From Sediminibacterium sp. (GTDB lineage Bacteria > Bacteroidota > Bacteroidia > Chitinophagales > Chitinophagaceae), in NCBI GenBank assembly GCA_023263235.1, contig JALQXE010000066.1, positions 1 to 14,293 on the forward strand: a stretch of DNA of 14,293 bases, written 5' to 3'. Below are positions 7,209 through 14,293 of the stretch, piece after piece (position 1 is the stretch's first letter; each line of letters opens with the position of its first letter). The notes below the pieces were generated by a model. The model was not told where the DNA came from. It saw nothing but the letters and a program-made list of their open reading frames with translations, and did not search any database. Made by a program: the position numbers and the translations under genes.

Positions 7209-7796
7209 CTATTGCCACTTAAATGTATTTACTAAATGGGTTAGGTCTTTAAAAATGAAGGCATTCACAGGCGCCAAAGAATCCTCATTGGGTGTGGTGT
7301 CAAAATACAGGGCACCTCTGAAAAAATGATGGGTGGAATCCGTTAAAAAAAACTGATAATTCGTTGCCACATCCCCCCCAATATGAAAGAAAACACCACT
7401 AACACCATTGCTCGTAGTAAAAAATGAATCCTGAATGGAAACCGCTTTGGTATTGTGCTTGTTTACAAAGCCATATGCATCTCTAATTAAGGTATCTAGC
7501 TGACCAGGTGCAATGGAACGATAGCTTACATATAAAGTACCTTGAAAATCGGGGAAGTTAATATTGATCCAATTATCTGCAGTTTTTGAAGCTCCAAAAT
7601 AATTAACCTCTTTGCTAATTTTGGCATAAACAGGGTATTCAAAAGCATAAGGATACCCTTGCTCATTAAAAGATTGGTATTTTTTTGCAGGAAAATTCGT
7701 TTGGCCATACCCTTTTGGCTTGGGTGTGACTGGACTATTGCAGGCAAAAAACGTACAAATAATGGAAGCCCATAAAATTGAAATATAATTACGCAT
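7209..7796 (-). CDS. gldD: Gliding motility lipoprotein GldD
   Basis: GldD is a lipoprotein needed for gliding in Flavobacterium johnsoniae and is linked there to the GldK-N/T9SS apparatus. The 195-residue product has a short hydrophobic signal and a lipobox ending FFAC, with Cys19 as the acylation site, then NSPVTPKPKGYG. Family features follow: YPYAFEYPVYAKI, NWININFPDFQGTLYVSY, and HHFFRGALYFDTTPNEDSLAPV near the C-terminus. Length is normal. Its ATG overlaps the end of gldE by 8 nt (ATGCGTAA), so translation is likely coupled. No other gld genes are in the window, so gliding itself cannot be concluded. Confidence 0.93.
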   Translation of the reverse strand: MRNYISILWASIICTFFACNSPVTPKPKGYGQTNFPAKKYQSFNEQGYPYAFEYPVYAKISKEVNYFGASKTADNWININFPDFQGTLYVSYRSIAPGQLDTLIRDAYGFVNKHNTKAVSIQDSFFTTSNGVSGVFFHIGGDVATNYQFFLTDSTHHFFRGALYFDTTPNEDSLAPVNAFIFKDLTHLVNTFKWQ

Positions 7797-9144
7797 TTTC
7801 AGCTGGTACTGCTAGTTGAGGTGATATGATTAATTGTAATTTATGGATTCTATTTTTCTTAATCTCAATCACAGTGAAACTATATTGCTTGTATTTTACT
7901 ACTTGCTGCAAACTTGGAAAAACGCCTGCCAATTCTAAAAATAAACCAGCCACTGTATCACTTTCTCCTTTTACTTGATCAAAAAAACTAGTTGAAATGT
8001 CAATATAATTACACAAATCAATGATAGGCGTTTTGCCTTCAATTAAGTAATGAAAATCATCAATTTTTTTTACCATAGATTCCTCTTCGTCAAATTCATC
8101 TTTAATATCTCCAACTATTTCTTCTAAAATATCTTCTAATGTAATAATGCCACTCGTTCCTCCAAATTCATCAACAACAATTGCAAAGTGAATACGTTTT
8201 AATTGAAACTCTTGCAATAAATCTTCGATCATTTTTTGTTCATGGACAAAAAAAGCTGGACGAATTAATTTTTCCCAATTAAAGCTAGAATTTTCATTAA
8301 TGTGTGGCAGCACATCCTTAGTATGAATCATACCTACAATAGTATCCAAGTCATCCTTGAATACCGGAAATCTACTGTAATTGTATTCCTTAATGTGCTC
8401 CAATAGCGCATCAAATTTAATATCCGCTTCTACGCCATAAACATCCAAGCGTGTTTTCATTATCTGTTTCACTGAAATATTCCCAAACTTCACAATACCT
8501 TTTAATATCTTTTTTTCACTTTCTTGTTCATTAGGCGAAGCGGTTAAATCAATAGCATGATCCAATTCTTCTAAACTATAAGTAGAGCCAAAATTCTTTT
8601 TTGCTAATTTATTTTCAATAATATTGGTGTATTTCACCATAATATTACTTGGCTTCGAAAAAATAAAATAAACAACTTGAATAATTCCTCCAAAACTTTG
8701 AGCAAACCGAATATTGTTTTGTGTAGCCATTACTTTTGGTAAAATTTCGGCAAAAAATAAAAGCAATAAAGTTTCAGATAATACTTTTATTGCAAACTCA
8801 ATTCCCGGTATTGTAATTTTTTCAAAATCAAAAAGACGATTGATTAAAGTATTTGCAATTAGAATAATACAAATATTAATAAAGCTATTCGCAATAAGCA
8901 TACTTGTTAGCAACTTGCTAGGATTCTCCAATAAAACCACAATTCTTTTTAATGCCTTATTGTGTTTGGTTTTTAGTGTTTGTATATCCTTATAAGACAA
9001 TGAAAAAAAAGCCACTTCTGACCCCGCTATTGCAAAAGATAAAAATAATAATATAGACATGGCCAAAAAAAGTAAAGCATCTTGCTGAGCTGGGCCTGTA
9101 GTAGTTATTAAAAGTAAGTTGAGAAGTCCCGAATGATAGTCCAA
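7789..9144 (-). CDS. gldE: Gliding motility-associated protein GldE (CNNM/CorC family)
   Basis: A 451-residue membrane protein. Residues about 20-190 form the DUF21/CNNM transmembrane domain with GSEVAFFSLS and FFAEILPKVMA. Two CBS domains follow (about 225-350), with YSRFPVF, TIVGMIHTKDVL and the hallmark AIVVDEFGGTSGIITLEDILEEIVGDI-type block. The last 85 residues are a CorC_HlyC domain. GldE is partly redundant with GldD in F. johnsoniae gliding, while relatives of the family handle Mg2+ and Co2+. The start is TTG at 9144; there is an in-frame TAA five codons upstream, so no longer ATG or GTG start exists. It overlaps gldD by 8 nt and lies 61 nt after mutY, with no ssb between them. Confidence 0.92.
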   Translation of the reverse strand: MDYHSGLLNLLLITTTGPAQQDALLFLAMSILLFLSFAIAGSEVAFFSLSYKDIQTLKTKHNKALKRIVVLLENPSKLLTSMLIANSFINICIILIANTLINRLFDFEKITIPGIEFAIKVLSETLLLLFFAEILPKVMATQNNIRFAQSFGGIIQVVYFIFSKPSNIMVKYTNIIENKLAKKNFGSTYSLEELDHAIDLTASPNEQESEKKILKGIVKFGNISVKQIMKTRLDVYGVEADIKFDALLEHIKEYNYSRFPVFKDDLDTIVGMIHTKDVLPHINENSSFNWEKLIRPAFFVHEQKMIEDLLQEFQLKRIHFAIVVDEFGGTSGIITLEDILEEIVGDIKDEFDEEESMVKKIDDFHYLIEGKTPIIDLCNYIDISTSFFDQVKGESDTVAGLFLELAGVFPSLQQVVKYKQYSFTVIEIKKNRIHKLQLIISPQLAVPAENA

Positions 9145-9164
9145 AATAGCATGTATTTATGACG

Positions 9165-9172
9165 GAAAGTTA
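9165..9172 (-). promoter_or_regulatory. Candidate -7 box (TAACTTTC) upstream of gldE
   Basis: In the 61-nt gap between mutY and gldE the minus strand reads TAACTTTC, one mismatch from TAnnTTTG, 20 nt before the TTG start. A TTGG lies 24 nt upstream, a little farther than the usual spacing. This may give gldE-gldD its own promoter besides read-through from mutY. Confidence 0.3.
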
Positions 9173-9205
9173 ACAATAAAATTAGAAAGTAGCATCCAAT
9201 ACAAT

Positions 9206-10279
9206 TTAATCATTCAAATAACCGGCTTCCTTTAAAAACGCATTAATGGTTTTGGGAAAAGGATATTTAAGGAGGGTATTCATTTTAACCCATTTGCCAT
9301 TTTCTAATGCTGGAGGAATTTTAATTAAATAAATCTTTGTAAACCTAACGGCAAGTAATTGATGGGTTAATTGTTGCTGAAATTCTTTTTTAATGGGCTC
9401 GATTTTAACAACCTCTTTATTGATTAGTAATTGATTTTGAAGTACTTCTTTAATATAATTTGCCTGAAGTGATATTGACTTTTCATTTTCTATCATATAA
9501 AACTGATATAGGCCAGCCCAAATATCTCCTTCAGCTCTTTTTTGAATAAACCATTTGTCGCCAACTATAAAACAGAAAAAATCTAAATATCTTTTCTTCT
9601 TTTGAATGATTTTTGATTTAAAGGGTAGTTGACCTACAATATTTTCTTTAAACGCAACACAATTAGATTTCATTAAACACTCCGAACACAGTGGTGACAT
9701 GGGTTTGCACACAGTGGCACCAAAATCCATTAATGCTTGATTGTATTTACCAGCTTGTTTTTTTGCTAAATTGTTAAAAGCAATTTCATTAAAAATTTGC
9801 AGGCCTTCTTTACTATCGGTTGCAGTATGTATTCCATAATATCTTGCAAAAACTCTAAAAACATTTCCATCCACTACTGCGTGTGGTAAATTGTATGCAA
9901 AGGAAGCGATAGCCGAGGCAGTATAAGGTCCAACTCCTTTTAATGACAAGAGTTGGTCATAGGTTTTAGGAAAAACTCCTTTCAACTCATTCACAATAAA
10001 TCTAGCTGTAAATAATAAATTTCTACAACGGTTATAATAACCTAGGCCCTCCCATAATTTAAAAACATCTTTGTCTTTGGCTTCGGCCAGTTTTTGCACT
10101 GTTGGATAATGTTTTACAAATCGCTCATAATAAGCCCAACCCTGTTCAACCCTGGTTTGCTGCAAAATGATCTCACTTAGCCATATTTTATAGGGATCTT
10201 TCTCTCCTTTCCAGGGCATTGGACGATGATTAGACTTTTTATCCCATTTTAGAAGCAATTCGCAAAAAACTGTATTCAT
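9206..10279 (-). CDS. mutY: A/G-specific adenine glycosylase MutY
   Basis: MutY removes adenine mispaired with 8-oxoguanine in base-excision repair. The 357-residue protein begins with a normal N-terminus including PMPWKGEKDPYKIWLSEIIL, where Glu36 is the catalytic acid. The helix-hairpin-helix is LKGVGPYTASAIASFAY (113-129), followed by the catalytic Asp137 in VVDGNVFRV. The [4Fe-4S] cluster ligands are Cys191, 198, 201 and 207 with the C-x6-C-x2-C-x5-C spacing. The C-terminal part (about 225-350) is the NUDIX-like 8-oxoG recognition domain and is less conserved. It is divergent from the HU gene across a 209-nt AT-rich gap, an arrangement common in the phylum. Confidence 0.97.
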   Translation of the reverse strand: MNTVFCELLLKWDKKSNHRPMPWKGEKDPYKIWLSEIILQQTRVEQGWAYYERFVKHYPTVQKLAEAKDKDVFKLWEGLGYYNRCRNLLFTARFIVNELKGVFPKTYDQLLSLKGVGPYTASAIASFAYNLPHAVVDGNVFRVFARYYGIHTATDSKEGLQIFNEIAFNNLAKKQAGKYNQALMDFGATVCKPMSPLCSECLMKSNCVAFKENIVGQLPFKSKIIQKKKRYLDFFCFIVGDKWFIQKRAEGDIWAGLYQFYMIENEKSISLQANYIKEVLQNQLLINKEVVKIEPIKKEFQQQLTHQLLAVRFTKIYLIKIPPALENGKWVKMNTLLKYPFPKTINAFLKEAGYLND

Positions 10280-10488
10280 TTCGAGTAAAATTGGGTAAAA
10301 AAGACCAATAATGACCCATTTTTTGACAAAAATTGACTAATTATAAATTAAGAGTATTTTATATATTAAATATTTATATGTATATTATGCTAAAATAATG
10401 GACAATTCGAGATAAATAAATGGGCAATTAGTTGCAAAAAGTTAAAATTTAATTTATTTTTAATACTGAAACCCAAAAAATTAACTTC
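10280..10488. promoter_or_regulatory. AT-rich divergent intergenic region between mutY and HU
   Basis: The 209 nt must carry promoters for both divergent genes. The centre (about 10335-10400) is almost only A and T and includes the near-palindrome ATATTAAATAT. I cannot pick a convincing TAnnTTTG box for mutY. For HU, TAACTTCA runs into its own ATG and is at best a weak match. A TTGACA at about 10324 is not followed by a properly spaced -10. No gene or strong hairpin is visible. Confidence 0.4.
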
Positions 10489-10773
10489 ATGAGAAAATCT
10501 GATCTCATCAATCAAATCTCTGAGAAAACTGGAATTCCTAAAGTGGATGTTTTAGTTACTTTAGAAACGATGTTTAAGGAAGTAAAAGAAAGCTTATCCA
10601 ACGGCCAGAATATTTATATTCGTGGTTTTGGCAGCTTTATCACTAAAAAGAGAGCCGCAAAAATTGGGCGTAATATTAAAAAGAATATTGCGGTAGCCAT
10701 TCCTGAACATTTTATTCCTGCTTTTAAACCTGCAAAAGAATTCGTAAACGAAGTGAAAAGCAATCGTAAGTAA
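10489..10773 (+). CDS. HU/IHF-family nucleoid DNA-binding protein
   Basis: A 94-residue architectural DNA-bending protein. Residues 1-40 are the helical dimerisation part (MRKSDLINQISEKTGIPKVD), followed by the IRGFGSF turn (44-50) and the beta-arm region (51-75) with RAAKIGRNI. The arm tip proline lies in the IPEH block (71-74), which intercalates DNA in HU/IHF. It ends with IPAFKPAKEFVNEVK. Members in this position in Bacteroidota are annotated variously as HU or IHF beta; sequence alone does not separate them. It probably works as a homodimer. The gene is divergent from mutY and 26 nt upstream of the TPR gene. Confidence 0.95.
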   Translation: MRKSDLINQISEKTGIPKVDVLVTLETMFKEVKESLSNGQNIYIRGFGSFITKKRAAKIGRNIKKNIAVAIPEHFIPAFKPAKEFVNEVKSNRK

Positions 10774-10774
10774 T

Positions 10775-10782
10775 TACCTTTG
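10775..10782 (+). promoter_or_regulatory. -7 box (TACCTTTG) before the TPR gene
   Basis: TACCTTTG fits TAnnTTTG exactly. It begins 1 nt after the HU stop codon and lies 17 nt before the TTG start of the TPR gene. This suggests a separate promoter for the TPR and COX24-domain genes. The -33 region, inside the HU gene, has no clear TTG. Confidence 0.42.
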
Positions 10783-10799
10783 CAGGAAATCGACGAATT

Positions 10800-11642
10800 T
10801 TGAAAAAACCTCAGTTAATTGTTATCTTTATAGCAACACTTTTATGTGTTGTACTCATTATTTTTGCCCCTAGAACTAATAAAACGGGGTCTGGAACTGG
10901 AAAAGAAAATACTGAAAATCAAACCGTTAGTACCCAAACAATCCTTGATGGCGCTAAAACTGCACTAACCGGTACACAAAAAATTTCTTTGCTAAGGATT
11001 GAAAATCAACTAAATACAGCTAAAACACCTGAAGCCAAAATAGCTATTTATAGACAATTGTCTCAATTTTGGGCTGATTCTGCTCAAAGAGTGGAACCAT
11101 ATTTATATTATACTTACAGTGCTGCTTTGTTGGAAAATTCTGAAAAAAGCCTCACTTTTGCAGCCCAACTGTTGGTAGATAACCTAACAACACAGGAAGC
11201 ACCACCTGCCATTCAAAACTGGATAGCAATAAATGCAAAAGTTCTTTTAGAGAAAGCATTGGTAATCAATCCTAAAAATGACTCAACCATCATTAACTTA
11301 GGTGCCTGCTATTTGTTTGGAAATATTTCAGACAATCCCATGCAAGGCATTTTAAAAGTAAAAGAAGTGGTAGATAAAAATCCGAATAATATTTATGGAA
11401 ATATGATGTTAGGATTGGGTGGTAAAAAGTCCGGGCAATATCCAAAAGCCATTGAAAGATTTTTATCCATTTTAAAATTGGAGCCCAATAATATGGAAGC
11501 AATGGTAAACCTTGCTGAGTGTTATGAACTTTCCAGCCAAAAGGATTTAGCCATTCAATGGTATACTAAAATGAAAACTTTGGTAAACAATCCAGAAGCA
11601 AAGAATGCGATTGAAAAAAGAATTAAAGAGCTGAAGAAATAA
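10800..11642 (+). CDS. Membrane-anchored tetratricopeptide-repeat protein
   Basis: A 280-residue protein starting at TTG. Residues 5-23 form one hydrophobic segment (LIVIFIATLLCVVLIIFA), probably an uncleaved N-terminal anchor, followed by a low-complexity Gly/Thr/Glu/Asn linker to about residue 47. The rest is alpha-helical and exported to the periplasmic side by inference. TPR-like units are visible from about 146 on: ALVINPKNDSTIINLGACYLFG, then VVDKNPNNIYGNMMLGLGGKKSG, then ILKLEPNNMEAMVNLAECYE. It likely acts as a protein-protein scaffold; the partner is unknown. A TPR gene between HU and rng is common in related genomes as I recall. No upstream ATG exists in frame that fits the anchor. 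Confidence 0.85.
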   Translation: MKKPQLIVIFIATLLCVVLIIFAPRTNKTGSGTGKENTENQTVSTQTILDGAKTALTGTQKISLLRIENQLNTAKTPEAKIAIYRQLSQFWADSAQRVEPYLYYTYSAALLENSEKSLTFAAQLLVDNLTTQEAPPAIQNWIAINAKVLLEKALVINPKNDSTIINLGACYLFGNISDNPMQGILKVKEVVDKNPNNIYGNMMLGLGGKKSGQYPKAIERFLSILKLEPNNMEAMVNLAECYELSSQKDLAIQWYTKMKTLVNNPEAKNAIEKRIKELKK

Positions 11643-11669
11643 AATTTTTAATAACAAAAAATATCGGAC

Positions 11670-11765
11670 ATGCCTTGTGGTAAAAAAAGAAAGCGTCATA
11701 AAATTGCGACGCACAAAAGAAAAAAACGTTTAAGAAAGAATCGTCATAAGAAGAAGAATAAATAA
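11670..11765 (+). CDS. AURKAIP1/COX24-domain small basic protein (mS38/bS22-like)
   Basis: A 31-residue open frame from ATG to TAA. It begins MPCGKKRKRHKIATHKRKKR and continues LRKNRHKKKNK; well over half of the residues are Lys, Arg or His. This closely resembles the tiny AURKAIP1/COX24-domain proteins that Bacteroidota genomes carry, which are related to the C-terminus of mitochondrial ribosomal protein mS38 and to bS22 of actinobacterial small subunits. The family members bind rRNA in the small subunit; a ribosomal role here is inferred. It follows the TPR gene by 27 nt and ends just before a strong hairpin terminator, so the two genes are probably one transcript. No Shine-Dalgarno sequence is seen. 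Confidence 0.85.
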   Translation: MPCGKKRKRHKIATHKRKKRLRKNRHKKKNK

Positions 11766-11776
11766 TTCTCTTCCTA

Positions 11777-11821
11777 AATACTAGTGTGTTACAAAATCAG
11801 TTGCACACTAGTATTCTTTTC
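11777..11821 (+). terminator. Intrinsic terminator-like hairpin after the COX24-domain gene
   Basis: A perfect 12-bp stem AATACTAGTGTG (11777-11788) / CACACTAGTATT (11804-11815) with a 15-nt loop, followed by CTTTTC. It is placed 11 nt after the stop codon. The stem is modest in GC and the T run is short, but the perfect arms and position make it a good terminator or mRNA 3'-end stabiliser. Confidence 0.7.
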
Positions 11822-11826
11822 AAATA

Positions 11827-11888
11827 CACGCCACTCTTCTACTTAGCAACTTTACTTTACCTTTTCCTTCCTTCGTAAAGTGGCCGTG
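11827..11888 (+). promoter_or_regulatory. Structured leader upstream of the RNase E/G gene
   Basis: Two competing stems can be drawn. One pairs ACTTTAC (11854-11860) with GTAAAGT (11875-11881) around the pyrimidine-only loop CTTTTCCTTCCTTC. The other pairs CACGCCACT (11827-11835) with AGTGGCCGTG (11879-11888), with one bulged base. They share AGT at 11879-11881, so they cannot both form fully. The position before an RNase E/G gene recalls the known autoregulation of E. coli rne through its 5' leader. The structure is seen in sequence only; its role is a guess. Confidence 0.3.
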
Positions 11889-11961
11889 TTTACAAAAATT
11901 ATAAAGCATTAGTGAAGCTATTATGGTGGCATGCTAAATGTTTTTAAAAAAGTTGCTATAA

Positions 11962-13509
11962 GTGAATAAAGATTTAATTATAAATAGTTCCGCAGATGGG
12001 GTTGAAATTGCCTTGTTAGAAGATAAGAAATTAGTGGAAATCCATAATGAAAAAATGGACACCCGCTGGGCTGTAGGCGATTTGTACTTGGGAAAAGTGC
12101 GTAAAATTATTCCAGGTTTAAATGCGGCATTTGTTGACGTTGGATTTGAAAAAGATGCCTTTTTACATTATACCGATTTAAGCCCCTATGTTAGGTCGCT
12201 GATTAAATACACACAAGAGGCCATTCACAACAATGATAATAAGTTTAACTTTTCTAAATTTCAAACCGAAGCAGAGATTGTAAAAACAGGTAAGATTAGT
12301 GAGGTGTTAAATGGCAAGCCCAATGTACTCGTACAAATATTAAAAGAACCTATTGCAGCAAAAGGACCTAGACTAACTTGTGAATTATCATTGGCTGGTC
12401 GATTCATTGTACTTACCCCTTTTAATGAAATTGTAGCTGTCTCAAAAAAAATTCATAGTGGCGAGGAGCGAAAGCGTTTACAAAAAATGATGGAGTCCAT
12501 TCGCCCCAAAAATTTTGGAGTGATTGTAAGAACTGCTGCCGAAGGAAAATCAACCGCCGAATTACACGAGGACTTATTAACCTTAGTAGAAAATTGGAAA
12601 AATATACAGGCAAATTTAAAGGGTGCCATGGCACCTGCTCGAATTATGAGTGAGGAAAGCAAAACCACTAGTATATTAAGAGACTTGTTAAATGAAGACT
12701 TCAATAAAATTGTAGTCAACGATAAAAAAATATTTGACATTACCTTAAGTTATCTACAAAGAATAGCTCCAGCAAAAGCAAATATTTTAAGCCTACACAC
12801 AGGAGATCAAGAAATATTTGATCAATATGGTATTACTAAACAAGTGAAATCATCTTTTGGAAAAACAGTTAATTTAAATAGCGGTGCATACTTAATTATT
12901 GAACATACAGAAGCCTTGCATGTAATTGATGTTAACAGTGGCTTTAAAAGTGTAAGCAATAATCAGGAAGAAAATGCGCTGCAAACCAATCTAGAAGCAG
13001 CCGAAGAAATTGCAAGGCAATTAAGATTAAGAGATATTGGAGGTATTATTGTTATTGACTTCATTGATATGAAGTTGCCGGAAAATAAACGTAAAGTACA
13101 AGAAGCATTGGACGAGTTTATGAAAACCGACCGAGCAAGACATTCTGTACTGCCTATTTCTAAGTTTGGATTATTGCAAGCTACCCGCCAAAGAATTAGA
13201 CCCGAAGTAAATATAAATACTTCTGAAGATTGCCCAGCATGTAATGGAACTGGAAAAATCAGTTCTACTTTGTTATTAGAGGACGAGATGGAAAAGAAAC
13301 TTTCTTATTTGACAACCCATGGTCATAAAAAAATTCAAATATTAGTGCACCCTATAATTCACTCTCATTTAACCAAAGGTGTGTTTACCAGTATTTTAAA
13401 GAAGTGGAAGCGAAAATATAAGTTAAAGTTGTCATCTCAACCTGATAATAGCAGTCATCTGGTGGAATATAAATTTTTGGATGATCAACAGGAAGAAATT
13501 AAGCTATAA
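11962..13509 (+). CDS. rng: RNase E/G-family endoribonuclease
   Basis: This enzyme cleaves single-stranded RNA in rRNA maturation and mRNA decay. The 515-residue product starts at GTG, fixed by an in-frame TAA directly before it and by the family N-terminus (NKDLIIN). An S1 RNA-binding domain lies at about 38-125, with GDLYLGKVRKIIPGLNAAFVDVG. The catalytic Mg2+ aspartates correspond to Asp323 in VIDVNSG and Asp366 in VIDFIDM. The Zn-link is CPACNGTGK (Cys424, Cys427). There is no long C-terminal scaffold region, so it is RNase G-sized, like the single Rne/Rng of many Bacteroidota. The gene is preceded by a leader with possible structure and followed by radA 54 nt downstream. Confidence 0.95.
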   Translation: MNKDLIINSSADGVEIALLEDKKLVEIHNEKMDTRWAVGDLYLGKVRKIIPGLNAAFVDVGFEKDAFLHYTDLSPYVRSLIKYTQEAIHNNDNKFNFSKFQTEAEIVKTGKISEVLNGKPNVLVQILKEPIAAKGPRLTCELSLAGRFIVLTPFNEIVAVSKKIHSGEERKRLQKMMESIRPKNFGVIVRTAAEGKSTAELHEDLLTLVENWKNIQANLKGAMAPARIMSEESKTTSILRDLLNEDFNKIVVNDKKIFDITLSYLQRIAPAKANILSLHTGDQEIFDQYGITKQVKSSFGKTVNLNSGAYLIIEHTEALHVIDVNSGFKSVSNNQEENALQTNLEAAEEIARQLRLRDIGGIIVIDFIDMKLPENKRKVQEALDEFMKTDRARHSVLPISKFGLLQATRQRIRPEVNINTSEDCPACNGTGKISSTLLLEDEMEKKLSYLTTHGHKKIQILVHPIIHSHLTKGVFTSILKKWKRKYKLKLSSQPDNSSHLVEYKFLDDQQEEIKL

Positions 13510-13551
13510 AACTATTTCGGGTTTTACTTCATAAATAATTTAAATAGCCTT

Positions 13552-13559
13552 TATCTTTA
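13552..13559 (+). promoter_or_regulatory. Candidate -7 box (TATCTTTA) just before radA
   Basis: TATCTTTA differs from TAnnTTTG at one base and ends 4 nt before the radA ATG, almost the same geometry as the purH box. A start point at the usual distance would make the transcript leaderless. The 54-nt gap after rng has no terminator hairpin, so read-through is also possible. Confidence 0.35.
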
Positions 13560-13563
13560 AGGT

Positions 13564-14293
13564 ATGAGCAAAGCTAAATCGGCCTTCTTTTGTAATAACT
13601 GTGGTTATGAATCCGCCAAATGGGCGGGCAAATGTCCTGCATGTAATGAGTGGAACACTTTCGTAGAAGAGCTAATTGAGAAAGGCGAGAAAAAGGATGC
13701 CGGCTGGGAAGGATACACAACACAACAAAAAGGCACTCAGGTAATTGCCATAAACGAAGTAAATAGTCAGTCAGAAAAAAGAATTAGTAGTGCCGATCCT
13801 GAACTCAACAGAGTTTTAGGAGGTGGTATTGTATTAGGATCCATAGTGCTCGTTGCAGGTGAGCCGGGTATAGGAAAAAGTACCTTGTTTTTACAACAGG
13901 GCTTAATGATGAAGGATCAAACTGTTTTATACATTAGTGGCGAGGAAAGTATTCAGCAAATTAAAATGCGCGCGGATCGACTTAATTTGCAAAATGAAAA
14001 TTTCTATTTACTTACCGAAACCCGCACTTCAGATATATTTAAATCAATTAAAAAATTGAAGCCAACAGTGGTAATTGTAGATTCTATTCAAACCTTAGAA
14101 TCCAATACCATTGAAGCGGCTGCTGGAAGTGTATCCCAAATAAAACAAACTGCGGCCGAGTTTCAGCGCTTTGCAAAAGAAACGGGTACACCTGTATTTT
14201 TAATAGGACACATCACAAAAGAAGGTACTATTGCTGGACCAAAAATTTTAGAACACATGGTAGATACCGTTCTACAATTTGAAGGAGATAGAC
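13564..14293 (+). CDS. radA: DNA repair protein RadA (3' end outside window)
   Basis: RadA (Sms) is a RecA-like, DnaB-like ATPase that drives branch migration in recombination and DNA repair. The visible 243 residues start with a zinc finger CNNC-x10-CPAC (Cys10, 13, 24, 27). The ATPase core shows LGGGIVLGSIVLVAGEPGIG with Walker A GEPGIGKST (99-107), LYISGEES, and a Walker B in VVIVDSIQTL. The section SVSQIKQTAAEFQRFAKETG and LIGHITKEG also fits RadA. The frame is open at the window edge, so the KNRFG motif and Lon-like C-terminal domain are not seen. The ATG at 13564 gives the family's N-terminus. Confidence 0.96.
   Translation, partial: MSKAKSAFFCNNCGYESAKWAGKCPACNEWNTFVEELIEKGEKKDAGWEGYTTQQKGTQVIAINEVNSQSEKRISSADPELNRVLGGGIVLGSIVLVAGEPGIGKSTLFLQQGLMMKDQTVLYISGEESIQQIKMRADRLNLQNENFYLLTETRTSDIFKSIKKLKPTVVIVDSIQTLESNTIEAAAGSVSQIKQTAAEFQRFAKETGTPVFLIGHITKEGTIAGPKILEHMVDTVLQFEGDR

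Noticed and set aside
10283..10320. Weak TGGGT/ACCCA and ATTGG/CCAAT pairings upstream of mutY
   Set aside because: Only 5-bp stems with long loops; expected by chance in AT-rich DNA.
10324..10350. TTGACA resembling a sigma-70 -35 element
   Set aside because: No correctly spaced TATAAT, and Bacteroidota use a different promoter consensus.
11931..11969. Twelve-codon open frame overlapping the GTG start of rng, a possible leader peptide
   Set aside because: Too short, no distinctive residues or ribosome site, and AT-rich DNA yields such frames often.

Overview
The window looks like a chromosomal housekeeping segment from a low-GC member of the Bacteroidota, most likely near the Chitinophagaceae (family level is inference). 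The evidence is the gldE-gldD gliding-motility pair, a DUF3109 protein, a Bacteroidota-type small AURKAIP1/COX24-domain protein, almost no Shine-Dalgarno sequences, several TAnnTTTG-like -7 boxes just upstream of genes, and a mutY / HU / TPR / Rne-Rng layout typical of that phylum. I see no prophage, transposon, CRISPR array, tRNA or rRNA, and no defence or biosynthetic island.

Left block (1-5092, + strand): an EI24/CysZ-like membrane protein cut by the window edge, a diverged RsmI-like SAM methyltransferase coupled to it by a TAATG overlap, an unusually short ComEC, purH, and an EamA-family transporter. The comEC start codon lies in the right arm of a perfect 16-bp inverted repeat. purH has a promoter-like box only 3 nt before its ATG.

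Middle block (5093-10279, - strand): read in the direction of transcription this is mutY, gldE, gldD, then a DUF3109 protein and a LutB-type iron-sulfur protein. gldE and gldD overlap by 8 nt. The ssb gene that I remember between mutY and gldE in many relatives is absent; only 61 nt separate the two genes. lutB has no lutA or lutC beside it and abuts the convergent EamA gene with no spacer.

Right block (10489-14293, + strand): an HU/IHF-family protein, a membrane-anchored TPR protein, a 31-residue very basic protein of the AURKAIP1/COX24 (mS38/bS22-like) family, a strong terminator-like hairpin, a structured leader, an RNase E/G-family ribonuclease starting at GTG, and the first half of radA. 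The block mixes nucleoid structure, translation, RNA turnover and recombination functions.

I found no convincing new multi-gene system. The points most worth checking are the start-codon hairpin on comEC, the miniature ComEC, the tiny ribosomal-type gene, the possible alternative structures in the rng leader, and the boxes consistent with leaderless transcription at purH and radA.
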